DNA of 64,000 nucleotides. It comes from Actinocatenispora sp963805605. Lineage in GTDB: Bacteria > Actinomycetota > Actinomycetes > Mycobacteriales > Micromonosporaceae. The notes under the pieces were generated by a model. It was given only the letters and a program-made list of their open reading frames with translations, was not told the origin of the DNA and made no database searches. Where the stretch lies: the NCBI GenBank assembly GCA_963805605.1, contig CAWDUX010000002.1:1-64000 (forward strand). Direction: 5' to 3'. How positions within the stretch are numbered: position 1 is the first letter of the stretch; the number at the start of each line of letters is the position of its first letter. Made by a program: the position numbers and the translations under genes. Below are positions 53,726-62,985 of the stretch, piece by piece.

Positions 53726-55117
53726 ATGTGGACACAGCGTGATCAGCTTCAGGCGTACCAGTTCCTCCGGCGTCGGCTGGTGTCGGCGTTGGTGGCCGGG
53801 GACGCCAACCATCCAGTGTCGCCGAGCCGCCGGCTGGTGATCGGCAGCGCTGTCGGGATCGCCTGCGCACTCCTGGTCACCGCCGGTTTCGGGATCTACG
53901 GGCTGCTGCGGCCGGGTGCCAGCAGCGACTGGCGCAAGACCGGCCAGGTGGTGGTGGAGTCCGACACCGGCGCCAACTATGTGCTGGGCACCGACGGCCG
54001 GTTGCATCCGATGCTCAACTACGCATCGGCCCGGCTGTTGGCCGGCGGGAACGGCCAGGCCACCAGTTCGGTGTCGGCCACCTCGCTGCGGCAGGCGCCG
54101 CGCGGTGCGTCGCTGGGTATCGCCGGTGCGCCGGACACGCTGCCCGGCACCGACGCGCTGCTGTCCGGTCCGTGGACGATGTGCTCGCAGCAGCCGGCGG
54201 ACCGGCCGGCGAACGCCGCCCCGGTCGGTACGGTGCTGTTGGGTGCCCGTCCGGCCGGCCAGCCGATCGGGTCGACCGCGGGGATCCTGTTGCGTGATCC
54301 GGCCGGGCACGAATTCCTGCTCACCGGTGGCCGGCGGTACCGGGTGGCGGACCGGTCGGTGCTGGTCGCGTTGGGCTTCGACCGGGTCAGCCCGGTGCCG
54401 GTCACGTGGTCCTTTGTGGATGTTCTGCCGGCCGGTGCGGACCTGCGCCCGGTGTCGGTACCGCAGGTGGGCAGGGCCGGGCCCAGGCTCGCTGGACAGT
54501 CCACTGTGGTGGGACAGGTGCTGCGTGCCCGTTACGTCGGTGCCTCGACCTACCGCTACTACCTGGTACGTGCCGACGGTGTACGGCCGGTCACCGAGAC
54601 CGAGGCGAGCCTGGTGCTGGGCGCGAGCACCGATCGGCAGGCGTATCCTGGTGACACCCCGCACCCGCTGACGGTGTCCAGCGCCGACCTGGCCGGGGTG
54701 GTGCGGACCGGTGCCGGCAGCACCGAATCGGGTTACCCGCAACGGCTTCCGCAACCGATCTCGATGCGGGTTGCGGACCGGCTGGCGGTGTGCGTGACCG
54801 GTGGCGACGGTAGTTTCAGCGATGTACTGCTCGCAGCCTCGGCGACTCCGGCCGGAGCGAGGCCGGTGTCGGTGACCGGCGGCGACGACCGTACCGCGGA
54901 TGTGGTCTACGTGCCGCCGGGTCGGGGTGCACTGGTGTCGGCCGGCACCACGTACCTGATCACCGACCAGGGGCGACGGTTCCCGGTCGCCGGTGACGAC
55001 GCGCGCAGGTCACTGGGCTACGGCGCTGTACGGCCGGTGCGGTTGCCGGCCGCTGTACTGGCGCTGTTCCCGACCGGCCCGACGCTGTCGGCCGCGGGAG
55101 CGGCGCGGGCGCACTGA
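53726..55117 (+). CDS. eccB: type VII secretion protein EccB
   Basis: A 463-residue ESX ATP-utilising membrane subunit with a periplasmic-side domain. MWTQRDQLQAYQFLRRRLVSALV and a single TM at about 40-66 are typical. The large extracytoplasmic domain starts TGANYVLGTDGRLHPMLNYASARL, with GTVLLG and YLITDQGRRFPV repeats. Two Cys (WTMCSQQ, LAVCVTGG) could form the conserved disulphide. GGGAAG precedes the ATG. Divergent from eccE over 132 bp. Confidence 0.92.
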   Translation: MWTQRDQLQAYQFLRRRLVSALVAGDANHPVSPSRRLVIGSAVGIACALLVTAGFGIYGLLRPGASSDWRKTGQVVVESDTGANYVLGTDGRLHPMLNYASARLLAGGNGQATSSVSATSLRQAPRGASLGIAGAPDTLPGTDALLSGPWTMCSQQPADRPANAAPVGTVLLGARPAGQPIGSTAGILLRDPAGHEFLLTGGRRYRVADRSVLVALGFDRVSPVPVTWSFVDVLPAGADLRPVSVPQVGRAGPRLAGQSTVVGQVLRARYVGASTYRYYLVRADGVRPVTETEASLVLGASTDRQAYPGDTPHPLTVSSADLAGVVRTGAGSTESGYPQRLPQPISMRVADRLAVCVTGGDGSFSDVLLAASATPAGARPVSVTGGDDRTADVVYVPPGRGALVSAGTTYLITDQGRRFPVAGDDARRSLGYGAVRPVRLPAAVLALFPTGPTLSAAGAARAH

Positions 55118-55133
55118 CGACTGGGGAGGCGTT

Positions 55134-55793
55134 GTGGACGGTCCGGCGGTGCTGCGGCAGATCCAGGTGTGTGTCATCGAGGACCATCCGCTGTACCGGG
55201 CTGCCCTGGTACGGGCGTTGCGGGAGGCGCCGGACGTGACCGTGGGCGTCACCGCCGGTTCGGTGGAGGAGTTCGCCGCGTACCGGCCGGAGCCAGGTGG
55301 CGTGGTCATCCTCGACCTGCGGCTGCCCGGGGTGGGGGACGCGGCCGCGGTGGTGGACGTGGTGGGTCGCGGGTACCGGGTGCTGGTGGTCTCGGCGCAC
55401 GGCAGCCAGGAGGACGTGCTGGCGGCGATCGCTGCCGGGGCGCGCGGCTATCTGACGAAGAACTCCGATGCGGACGAGATCCTGCGTGCGGTACGCGCGG
55501 TGGCGGCGGACAACAGCTACGTCTCGCCGACCCTCGCATCGTTCCTGCTCGACTCGTCTCGGGAACGCTACGCCGGCGCCAGGTTGGAACTGTCGGCCCG
55601 CGAACGGGAGGTGTTGGCGCTGGTGGCGGCAGGTGAAAGGGACCAGGATATCGCTGACGGCCTGTCCATCAGCGTGCGGACGGTGCGCTCGCACCTGGAC
55701 CGGATCCGGGAGAAGACCGGATGTCGACGGCGGCCGGACCTGACCCGGCTGGCGATCCGGCAGGGGATCGTGCAGGAACGACCGCGGACCTGA
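55134..55793 (+). CDS. LuxR-family (NarL-type) response regulator
   Basis: A 219-residue regulator. Receiver: acidic pair in VIEDHPLYRAAL, phospho-Asp in VVILDLRLPG, Lys in YLTKNSDADEI. Output: LSAREREVLALVAAGERDQDIADGLSISVRTVRSHLDRIREKTG, the LuxR helix-turn-helix. GTG start with GGGGAGG five bases upstream. 16 bases downstream of eccB. The matching HisKA_3 kinase is at the opposite end of the ESX locus. Confidence 0.9.
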   Translation: MDGPAVLRQIQVCVIEDHPLYRAALVRALREAPDVTVGVTAGSVEEFAAYRPEPGGVVILDLRLPGVGDAAAVVDVVGRGYRVLVVSAHGSQEDVLAAIAAGARGYLTKNSDADEILRAVRAVAADNSYVSPTLASFLLDSSRERYAGARLELSAREREVLALVAAGERDQDIADGLSISVRTVRSHLDRIREKTGCRRRPDLTRLAIRQGIVQERPRT

Positions 55794-55862
55794 CACCGGT
55801 CGGTGCCGGATCCGGCGCCACGCCCCCGGTCTGTGCGAGGTTTCGACCGGTACGCTGAGCGG

Positions 55863-56285
55863 ATGACCACCGCAGACCAGACGCATCCGCTGATGGACGC
55901 CACCTCTGTGTTGAACCTGGACTCGTTCCAGGAGATGCTCGGTGATCCGCGGGTGGAGTCCGCCGCGGCGCTCGCCGGGACCCTACCGCCGTACATGGCG
56001 GTCCTGCTGGTCCGCGACGGAGCCCAGGCCGGTGCCCGGTTCCTGCTGGACCGCGATGTCACCACCGCGGGCCGGCACCCCGACGGTGACATCTTCCTCG
56101 ACGACGTGACGGTATCGCGTCGGCACGCGGAGTTCCACCGGGACGGCACCAGGTTTACCGTACGTGACCTTGGCAGCCTGAACGGTACGCACCTGAATCA
56201 GGAACGCGTCCAGTCTGCCGTCCTGACCAGCGGCGATGAGATCCGGATCGGAAAGTTCCGGCTCGTGTTCATCGTCAGCAGCTGA
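55863..56285 (+). CDS. GarA/OdhI-like FHA domain protein
   Basis: A 140-residue protein. The FHA domain (residues ~50-135) has RFLLDRDVTTAGRHPDGDIFLDDVTVSRRHAEF and DLGSLNGTHLN, almost the GarA sequence. The N-terminal regulatory motif is DATS (residues 12-15) where GarA and OdhI have ETTS, so Thr14 is kept and the preceding Thr is replaced by Ala13. In mycobacteria GarA inhibits 2-oxoglutarate dehydrogenase and glutamate dehydrogenase until phosphorylated by PknB or PknG. Convergent with the debranching gene. Confidence 0.88.
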   Translation: MTTADQTHPLMDATSVLNLDSFQEMLGDPRVESAAALAGTLPPYMAVLLVRDGAQAGARFLLDRDVTTAGRHPDGDIFLDDVTVSRRHAEFHRDGTRFTVRDLGSLNGTHLNQERVQSAVLTSGDEIRIGKFRLVFIVSS

Positions 56286-56295
56286 CCGAGCGCGA

Positions 56296-58389
56296 TCACG
56301 CCTCCCGGATCTCGACGGTGAGCGGGGCATCGGTCTCGACCTCGACCCGACGGTCCGCCGACACCGTCACCGACAAGGGCCGGCCGGCCACCCGCAGACC
56401 CTCGACCCGCAACGGGAACCAGCTGCCGAACGCCGGGTCGGGTGCCACCGTGAGTGTGCCGGCCGGCACGTCCGGGCGCAGTCCGAGCGCCGCGACCAGC
56501 ATCGTCACCGGCGCGGCGGCGGCCCAGGCCTGCGGCCGGCAGGACGCCGGGTAGGCCAGTACCGGATCGCCGAGTGCCGTACCGCCGAACAGTTCGGGCA
56601 GCCGGTGGTCGAAGTACGGTGCGGCGGCGAGCAGGCCGTCGGCCAGCCGGGCGGCGACCGTAGCGTGCCCTTCCCGGGCCAGGCCCAGTACGGCGATCGC
56701 CGTATCGTGCGGCCAGACGGTGCCGGTGTGGTAGCCGAGCGGGTTCGCCCCGGTCAACCGGTTGGACAGGGTACGCAGGCCGTACGCGCCGGACAGGTCG
56801 TCGTCGGCGAGCCGGGCGGCGATCAGGGCCGCTTCCGGCGGGTCGACCAGGCCGGTGCCCAGCAGGTGCCCCAGGTTGGAGCTGGCACTGTTCACCGGCT
56901 GCTTGGCGGCGTCGAGCGCCAGCGCCGGGAATCGGCCGACCTCGTCGTTCACCCAGTAGCTGTCCCGGAACTTGGCGGCCAGTGTGTCGGCCCAGGCGCG
57001 CAGTTCGGTGACCCGGGCGACGTCGGCGTCGCTGCCGTGTGCGGCGAGTAGCGCCGCACCGGCCACCGCGGCCTGGTAGGCGTACGCCTGCGCCTCGCAC
57101 AGCGCGATCGGCGCGTCGGCGATCCGCCCGTCCGGCCACTGGATCGAGTCGTGGGAGTCCTTCCAGCCCTGGTTGGCCAGGCCCGTTCCGGCCTCGTCGA
57201 TGTATTCCAGGAAGCTGTCGCCGTCCGGGTCGGCCGGCCCGGTCAACCAGCCTAGTGCGGCCCGTAGCGGTTCGAGCAGCGCGCCGATCTCGGCGGCCGG
57301 CAGTCCCCACTGCCAGGCGTCGTGCAGGGTGCACACCCACAGCGCGGTCGCGTCGATGGTGCCGTAGTAGAGGGGCGGCAGGCCGACCCCGCCCTGGTCC
57401 TCGCGGACCTCGTGGATGATCTTCCCGGGGGCCTCCCCGGTGCCGGGATCGAACCGGGTGCCCTGGTGTCGGGCCAGGACGCGGAGGGTTCCGCCGGCCA
57501 GTTCGGTGCCCAGGGGCAGCAGCATCCGGGCCGCCCACAGCGAGTCGCGGCCGAACAGGGTGAAGAACCATGGGCTGCCGGCGCCCAGGAACACGTCCGG
57601 GTCGGCCGGCTGGTCCGGGCCGGGCGCCTGGTCGGTGAGGGTGAGCCCGGCCAGGTCGGCGAGGCTGCGGGCGAGCAGCCGGTCGAGGTCGCCGGCCGCG
57701 GATCGGACGGTGGCTACCGACCAGGGTGCCCGGCCGGCGGGGTGGAACGGCACCGAGGGGCCACCGGCGGCGTCGAGTTCGACGGTGAGTGTCCAGCTGG
57801 TTCCGGGGACGAGCATCAGATGCCAGGCAAGGTCGGCGCCGGTGTCGTCGAGGCTGCGACGGTCGGCGGCCGGGGTGGTCCGTACGCTCGCCGCCGGACC
57901 GTCCGGCGTCGACCAGCGCACCGTGCCAGGCTCGGGCCCGGATCCGGCGTCGTCCCGTTGCGGCGCGAGGCAGGCACCGGCAGTGCCGTCCTTGATGGCC
58001 GGCATGGGCGCTAGGTCGGTGCCGAGCCGCACCTGCAGTTCGGTCGCCACGTCCTGGTGTGCGGTGCTGGTGAGGGTGATCCGTTCGGTGAGTCCGTCGG
58101 AGCGTACGGACCGCTGCCGGTGCAGCAGTACGGTGGGATCGGCGCCGGTGTCGCCCAACTGCCGGACCACGGCGGTGAAGCTCGCTTCCGATGCGCTGCC
58201 GAGGGAGTGGCCGACGGGTTCCGGTTCGTGGCCGTCCACCGTGACGGTGAAGTGGCTGAGCAGCCGACGGTCCGCGCACAGCACCCCCTGGGTGCCGCCG
58301 GGTCGCAGCTGGCCGTCGGTGCCCGACAGCGCGGCGGTGGGCGCCGCCAGCACGCTGACCAGATCATGCAGGAAGGGCTGTGGCCGCAC
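56296..58389 (-). CDS. glycogen debranching-like enzyme (GDE N-domain plus alpha/alpha-barrel)
   Basis: A 697-residue putative alpha-1,6-glucosidase. The N-terminal half (VRPQPFLHDLVSVLAAP ... GVLCADRRLLSHF) matches the debranching N-terminal domain. The C-terminal alpha/alpha barrel has FFTLFGRDSLWAARMLLP, NQGWKDSHDSIQWPDG and GYHTGTVWPHDTAIA, with acidic residues in catalytic positions. GTG 58389 has GAGAGGAG upstream; the frame stays open to 58512 through the promoter region. Divergent from the LacI operon and probably repressed by the same regulator. Confidence 0.85.
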   Translation of the reverse strand: MRPQPFLHDLVSVLAAPTAALSGTDGQLRPGGTQGVLCADRRLLSHFTVTVDGHEPEPVGHSLGSASEASFTAVVRQLGDTGADPTVLLHRQRSVRSDGLTERITLTSTAHQDVATELQVRLGTDLAPMPAIKDGTAGACLAPQRDDAGSGPEPGTVRWSTPDGPAASVRTTPAADRRSLDDTGADLAWHLMLVPGTSWTLTVELDAAGGPSVPFHPAGRAPWSVATVRSAAGDLDRLLARSLADLAGLTLTDQAPGPDQPADPDVFLGAGSPWFFTLFGRDSLWAARMLLPLGTELAGGTLRVLARHQGTRFDPGTGEAPGKIIHEVREDQGGVGLPPLYYGTIDATALWVCTLHDAWQWGLPAAEIGALLEPLRAALGWLTGPADPDGDSFLEYIDEAGTGLANQGWKDSHDSIQWPDGRIADAPIALCEAQAYAYQAAVAGAALLAAHGSDADVARVTELRAWADTLAAKFRDSYWVNDEVGRFPALALDAAKQPVNSASSNLGHLLGTGLVDPPEAALIAARLADDDLSGAYGLRTLSNRLTGANPLGYHTGTVWPHDTAIAVLGLAREGHATVAARLADGLLAAAPYFDHRLPELFGGTALGDPVLAYPASCRPQAWAAAAPVTMLVAALGLRPDVPAGTLTVAPDPAFGSWFPLRVEGLRVAGRPLSVTVSADRRVEVETDAPLTVEIREA

Positions 58390-58501
58390 GGAGGCTCCTC
58401 TCGGTTGTGCTGTCAACTGGACCGGGCTCGTCACTGAAGCCTTTTCACGTTTCCTCTTGACAGCCGCCGCCAGTCGTCGTTGACTGCATTCAACCTTGAT
58501 T

Positions 58502-58542
58502 TGATCGATCACACAACGTCTGGTAGTTATATTGATCGATCA
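58502..58542. promoter_or_regulatory. twin LacI-type operators
   Basis: TGATCGATCA occurs at 58502-58511 and again at 58533-58542, each within a longer shared word TTGATCGATCACA. The palindrome with central CG is typical of LacI-family sites. The 31-bp spacing is about three helical turns. They lie between the divergent debranching gene and the LacI regulator gene, so they likely control both. Confidence 0.82.
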
Positions 58543-58576
58543 CATTACAGTGAGTGATGAGCTGGGAATGGTGGCG

Positions 58577-59647
58577 ATGCGTTCTCCACGAGAGATCTCC
58601 GGGCCGACCATGGCCAGCATCGGGCGTGCCGCCGGGGTGTCCCGGCAGACCGTGTGGAACGTGCTGCACGCTCCGCACCGGGTCCGGCCGGAGACACGGG
58701 AACGGGTCGAACAGGCCATCCGGGAGGAGCGTTACCGTCCCAACCGGGTCGCCCGGTCCTTGCGCACCCGCGCCGCCCGGCTGCTCGGCTACTGCGTACT
58801 ACGCCGTGGCGGTGGCGACCTCAACCCCGTCGAGGACCGCTTCGTGCACGCCATCACCGAGGCTGCGGAGGAGCGTGGATACCACATACTGCTGTTCACC
58901 GCACTGCCCGGCGTGGCCGGTCTCGGTGGCTACGCCGAGCTGATGGCCGAGGCCGCGGTCGACGGCTTCGTCCTGGCGGACACCACGGTCGGCGATCCCC
59001 GGCACCATTGGCTGACCGAACGCAACGTACCGTTCGCCGCCTTCGGCCGGTCCTGGTCCGGCACCGACGGCCAGGCACCGTGGGTCGACATCGACAACGC
59101 GGCCGGCACCGAGGCGGCCGTCGCGCACCTGTACGAGCAGGGGCACCGGCGGGTCGGTTTCGTCGGCTGGCCGGCGGGTTCCGGGGTCGGTGACGACCGG
59201 CTCACCGGCTGGCGACGCGGCTGCGCCCGGCGTGCGCTGTCCGAGGGCCCGGTGGCCCGGGGCGAGAACACCATCGAGACCGGACGCACCGCCGCGTCCC
59301 GGTTGCTGGACAGTACCGATCCGCCGACCGCCCTGGTCTGTGTCAGCGACCTGGTCGCGCTGGGCTGTCTGACCGAACTACGCTCCCGTGACCTGGCGCC
59401 CGGCCGGGACATCGCGGTCAGCGGGTTCGACAACGCACCGTTCGCCGTCCTGCCGGGCGTCGAACTGTCCAGTGTGGAACAGCCGGTTGAGCGGGCCGGC
59501 ACCGAAGTGGTAAGGCTGTTGATCGACGAGCTCTCCGGTGAGGCCGGGGAGCAGCGAAGCATCCTGCTGGCACCGTCACTACGGGTCCGGGCCAGCACGA
59601 TCCGTACCGGAGACCCCAACACTCCCCGAGGGACGAGCACACCATGA
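58577..59647 (+). CDS. LacI-family transcriptional regulator
   Basis: A 356-residue repressor. Helix-turn-helix TMASIGRAAGVSRQTVWNVLHAPHRVRPETRERVEQAI at the N-terminus, then a periplasmic-binding-like sugar sensor (VDGFVLADTT, HLYEQGHRRVGFVGWP, TALVCVSDLVALGCLTELRSRDL, VSGFDNAPF). Start is uncertain: ATG 58577 has GGGA upstream, while GTG 58553 and ATG 58568 are also in frame. The last bases overlap the binding-protein ATG, so it is coupled to the transport genes and probably autoregulated. Confidence 0.88.
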   Translation: MRSPREISGPTMASIGRAAGVSRQTVWNVLHAPHRVRPETRERVEQAIREERYRPNRVARSLRTRAARLLGYCVLRRGGGDLNPVEDRFVHAITEAAEERGYHILLFTALPGVAGLGGYAELMAEAAVDGFVLADTTVGDPRHHWLTERNVPFAAFGRSWSGTDGQAPWVDIDNAAGTEAAVAHLYEQGHRRVGFVGWPAGSGVGDDRLTGWRRGCARRALSEGPVARGENTIETGRTAASRLLDSTDPPTALVCVSDLVALGCLTELRSRDLAPGRDIAVSGFDNAPFAVLPGVELSSVEQPVERAGTEVVRLLIDELSGEAGEQRSILLAPSLRVRASTIRTGDPNTPRGTSTP

Positions 59648-60885
59648 AGGCAACCAGACTGCTGGCCACCGCGGTGGCCGCGAGCCTGCTGCTGGCCGGC
59701 TGTGGCAGCGGCTACGACAGCGACAGCAAGGACGGCAGCACGTCGTCCGCCCCGATCCGGATCATGTTCGGATCCTCCGGCGAGGCGGAGACCGGTGCGG
59801 TGAAGGCCGCCGCAGCCGCCTGGCAGAAGAAGACCGGCCACAAGGTGCAGGTCATCCCCGCACAGAACCTGGCGCAGCAACTGACCCAGGGTTTCGCCGG
59901 CGGCAACCCGCCGGACATCTTCTACACCGACCCGACCGTACTGCAGCAGTACGCCGACGGTGGCTCGCTCTACCCGTACGGCGACCAGCTGCCGAAGTCC
60001 ACAGTGGATGACTTCTACCCGGCGTTGAAGCAGGCGTACACCTACCAGGACAAGCTGTACTGCGCGCCCAAGGACCTGGACACCCACGAACTGGTGATCA
60101 ACACCGATCTGTGGAAGAAGGCCGGCCTGACCGCCGCCGACTACCCGAAGACCTGGGCCGACCTGACCAGGGTCGCAACCAAACTGACCACCAAGGACCA
60201 CGTCGGGTTGACCGTTGGCGGTGATCACAACACTGTCGGCACCTTCATGCTCGAAGCGGGCGGCTGGTTCGTCAACGACGACAGCACCAAGGTCACCGCG
60301 GACACCCCGCAGAACCTGGCCGCGTTGAAGTACCTGCAGACCAACATGAAGAAGAAGATCTTCGCCACCCCGAAGAGCATCAACACCCAGAACCCGGGTG
60401 AGGCGTTCGGCAAGGGCAAGGCGGCGATGGACGTCGACGGTGGCTGGATCATCGGTCAGCTCTCCGCCGACTACCCGGGCGTCAACTGGACCGCGGTGCC
60501 GATGCCCGCCGGGCCGTCCGGCAACGGTACGACGGTGTTCAGCAATTGCTGGGGCATCGCGGCGAAGAGCAAGAACAAGAAGCTGGCCGTGGACCTGGTC
60601 AAGTCACTGACCTCGGTGCAGCAGCAGAAGAACTTCATGAAGGCATTCGGCGCCACCCCGTCGAGGCAGAGCCTGGCCGACTGGACGGTCAAGGAGAACC
60701 CGAAGAAGACGGCGTTCGTCCGGGGCGTCACGACCGCCCGTGGTGTGGTGCCGATCCCCGGATTCGGCTCGGTTCTGGGTGACTTCGACACGCAGCTGGA
60801 GAAGCTGTTCACCGGTGGCACCGACCCGAAGACCGCACTGACCTCGCTGCAGCGCAACGGCACCGATGCGCTGAAACAGAAGTAG
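59644..60885 (+). CDS. sugar ABC transporter substrate-binding lipoprotein
   Basis: A 413-residue extracellular solute-binding protein of family 1. A signal peptide ends in lipobox LLLAGC (Cys at about residue 20). The mature protein has IRIMFGSSGEAETGAVKAAAAAWQKKTGH, GNPPDIFYTDPTVLQQYADGG, AMDVDGGWIIGQL and GSVLGDFDTQLEKLFTGG, typical for oligosaccharide binders. The debranching enzyme next door suggests malto- or isomalto-oligosaccharides, which is inference. Confidence 0.9.
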   Translation: MKATRLLATAVAASLLLAGCGSGYDSDSKDGSTSSAPIRIMFGSSGEAETGAVKAAAAAWQKKTGHKVQVIPAQNLAQQLTQGFAGGNPPDIFYTDPTVLQQYADGGSLYPYGDQLPKSTVDDFYPALKQAYTYQDKLYCAPKDLDTHELVINTDLWKKAGLTAADYPKTWADLTRVATKLTTKDHVGLTVGGDHNTVGTFMLEAGGWFVNDDSTKVTADTPQNLAALKYLQTNMKKKIFATPKSINTQNPGEAFGKGKAAMDVDGGWIIGQLSADYPGVNWTAVPMPAGPSGNGTTVFSNCWGIAAKSKNKKLAVDLVKSLTSVQQQKNFMKAFGATPSRQSLADWTVKENPKKTAFVRGVTTARGVVPIPGFGSVLGDFDTQLEKLFTGGTDPKTALTSLQRNGTDALKQK

Positions 60886-60893
60886 GTCGTGCC

Positions 60894-62000
60894 GTGACTG
60901 TGTCCTCGCAGTTGCCCGCGGCTCCGGTCGGCGCGTCCGCGCGCCGGCCGGGCCCGGCCGGCGGTCCGTTTCGCCGCCGGCGCTCAGCGGAGACCGCCCG
61001 GCAGCGTCGCGCCGGCTGGTTGTTCTCCGCCCCCGCCGTGCTGGCCATCGTGATCTTCCTGGTCGCGCCGATGCTGATGGCGTTGTGGGTCAGCGTGCTG
61101 GACTGGAACGGCCAGTCCAACCCGTTCAGCGGCAGCGCGAAGTTCGTCGGGTTGGACAACTACACCGCCCTGCTCGGCCACGACGGCCTGCTGCGGCGCG
61201 ACTTCTCCACCAGCCTGCGTAACACCGTGTACTACGTGGTGCTGGACGTGCCGTTGGTGACGATCCTGTCGTTCGGTCTGGCGATGATCGTCAACCAGCA
61301 GATCCTGCGTGGGCGGGGTTTCTTCCGGACGGTGTTCTACTTCCCGTCGATCACCTCTTCGGTGGCGATCGGGGTGACGTTCCTGTTCCTGTTCCAGGGC
61401 AACGGCGCCATCAACGCGGTGCTGTCACTGGCCGGGATCGACGGGCCATCCTGGTTCACCGACTCGCGCGGGCTGGTACAGATTGTGCTGGCCGGCACCG
61501 GCCTGGTCGACCCGCAGCACGTACCGGCCTTCCTGAACCACGAGGTCCTCAGCATCAGCCTGTGGGACTGGTTCGCCGGCCCGTCGGTGGCGATGGTGGC
61601 GATCATCGCGCTGACCGTCTGGTCGTCGTCGGGCACATTCATGCTGTTCTTCCTGTCCGGCCTGCAGAACATTCCGCTGGAGGTCGAGGAGGCCGCCGCA
61701 GTGGACGGCGCGAGCGCGTGGCAGCGGTTCCGCCGGGTGACGCTGCCGTTGATGCGGCGCAGCGTCGTACTGGTCGTCACGCTGGCGCTGATCGGTAGTT
61801 GGCAGGTCTTCGACCAGGTGTACGTCATGTCGCAGGGCGCGCCGGGCAAGACGACCCTGACCCCGGCCTACCTGTCCTACGTACGCAGCTTCACCGACGG
61901 CAACTTCGGTGGCGGTGCGGCCATCGCGTTCGTACTGTTCGCCATCATCATCATCTTCACCGCGGTACAGCGTTGGCTGGGACGGGAGCGGATCCGATGA
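60894..62000 (+). CDS. sugar ABC transporter permease (MalF-like)
   Basis: A 368-residue CUT1 permease with six hydrophobic segments. N-terminal Arg/Pro-rich tail, TM1 GWLFSAPAVLAIVIFLVAPM, and the EAA loop EVEEAAAVDGASAWQRFRRVTLPLM near residues 262-286. GTG start at 60894, eight bases after the binding-protein stop. Its stop overlaps the next permease start (ATGA). No ATPase gene is in the operon; a shared MsiK-type ATPase is expected. Confidence 0.92.
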   Translation: MTVSSQLPAAPVGASARRPGPAGGPFRRRRSAETARQRRAGWLFSAPAVLAIVIFLVAPMLMALWVSVLDWNGQSNPFSGSAKFVGLDNYTALLGHDGLLRRDFSTSLRNTVYYVVLDVPLVTILSFGLAMIVNQQILRGRGFFRTVFYFPSITSSVAIGVTFLFLFQGNGAINAVLSLAGIDGPSWFTDSRGLVQIVLAGTGLVDPQHVPAFLNHEVLSISLWDWFAGPSVAMVAIIALTVWSSSGTFMLFFLSGLQNIPLEVEEAAAVDGASAWQRFRRVTLPLMRRSVVLVVTLALIGSWQVFDQVYVMSQGAPGKTTLTPAYLSYVRSFTDGNFGGGAAIAFVLFAIIIIFTAVQRWLGRERIR

Positions 62001-62893
62001 GCGCGGGACACGACGTACCGCTGATCCACTCCGACCGGCTGGCGCCGCCGTCCCGGCGGGTGCTGATCCGGTTGGTCGGCTACGGGCTGCTCGCCCTGGG
62101 CACCCTGCTCTACCTGGGGCCGTTCGTGATCCAGGTGGCCAACTCGGTCAAGACCGATCCGGCGTCGGCGGCCCACCCGCTGGGACTGCTGCCGCATCCG
62201 CTGTCGACGCTGGCCTGGCGCAAGGCGTTCGGTTTCGACACCGCGTTGGACGTACCGCTGGCCCGTTGGGTCGGCAACTCGTTCCTGGTCACCCTGTCGG
62301 TCACGGGGGGCCGGCTGATCATCGACTCACTGGCCGGCTACGCGCTGGCCCGGCTGCGGTTCCCGGGACGCCGGGCGGTCAACGGCGGGGTGCTGGCCGT
62401 ACTGGCGGTGCCCGGTGTGGTGCTGCTGATCCCCAAGTTCCTGGTGCTCAAGCAGCTGGGGCTGTTTGACTCCTACGGCGGCATGATCCTGCCGCTGATG
62501 TGCGACGCGGTCGGCATCATGCTGATGAAGGCGGCATTCGAGCAGGTGCCGGTCGAGTTGGAGGACGCGGCCCGGATCGACGGCGCGGGGGTGCTGCGTA
62601 CCTTCGTCAGTGTGATGCTACCGCTGGTGCGTCCGTCCCTGATCACCGTGGCGATCCTGTCGTTCCAGGGTTCGTGGAACGAACTGACGCACTTCCTGGT
62701 GGCCACCGCGGATCCGAAGTACCAGACCCTCACGTTGGGGATCGCGCAGTTGACCGCCGGGCCGTTGCAGGGGGCACAGCAGTTCCCGCTGAAGCTGGCG
62801 TTGGCGACGTTGTCCACCATTCCGGTGGCCATCGTCTACATCGTGTTCCAGCGCTACTTCGTCCGTAACCAGGTGTCCAGCGGCATCAAGTAG
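61997..62893 (+). CDS. sugar ABC transporter permease (MalG-like)
   Basis: A 298-residue CUT1 permease, partner of the preceding gene. TM1 is VGYGLLALGTLLYLGPFVIQ. The EAA loop ELEDAARIDGAGVLRTFVSVMLPLVRPS is at about 190-217, and it ends VFQRYFVRNQVSSGIK, the usual G..KG-like tail of MalG-type subunits. Coupled by ATGA overlap. Confidence 0.92.
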   Translation: MSAGHDVPLIHSDRLAPPSRRVLIRLVGYGLLALGTLLYLGPFVIQVANSVKTDPASAAHPLGLLPHPLSTLAWRKAFGFDTALDVPLARWVGNSFLVTLSVTGGRLIIDSLAGYALARLRFPGRRAVNGGVLAVLAVPGVVLLIPKFLVLKQLGLFDSYGGMILPLMCDAVGIMLMKAAFEQVPVELEDAARIDGAGVLRTFVSVMLPLVRPSLITVAILSFQGSWNELTHFLVATADPKYQTLTLGIAQLTAGPLQGAQQFPLKLALATLSTIPVAIVYIVFQRYFVRNQVSSGIK

Positions 62894-62899
62894 GCATCT

Positions 62900-62938
62900 C
62901 GGTGCTGGCGGCCCGGTGTATGCGGGCGGCCAGCACCG
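62900..62938 (+). terminator. terminator-like hairpin after the sugar operon
   Basis: CGGTGCTGGCGGCCCG (62900-62915) pairs with CGGGCGGCCAGCACCG (62923-62938) with one mismatch and a 7-base loop. It begins seven bases after the MalG-like stop. No T-run. Confidence 0.7.
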
Positions 62939-62985
62939 GGCGGCGATTGCCGCCGATCGTCCCCGGGTGCTGGCCGGCGCCAGGT

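Noticed and set aside
56198..58279. 693-codon minus-strand frame over the debranching gene
   Set aside because: Frame shadow with low-complexity composition; the neighbouring frame has all family blocks.
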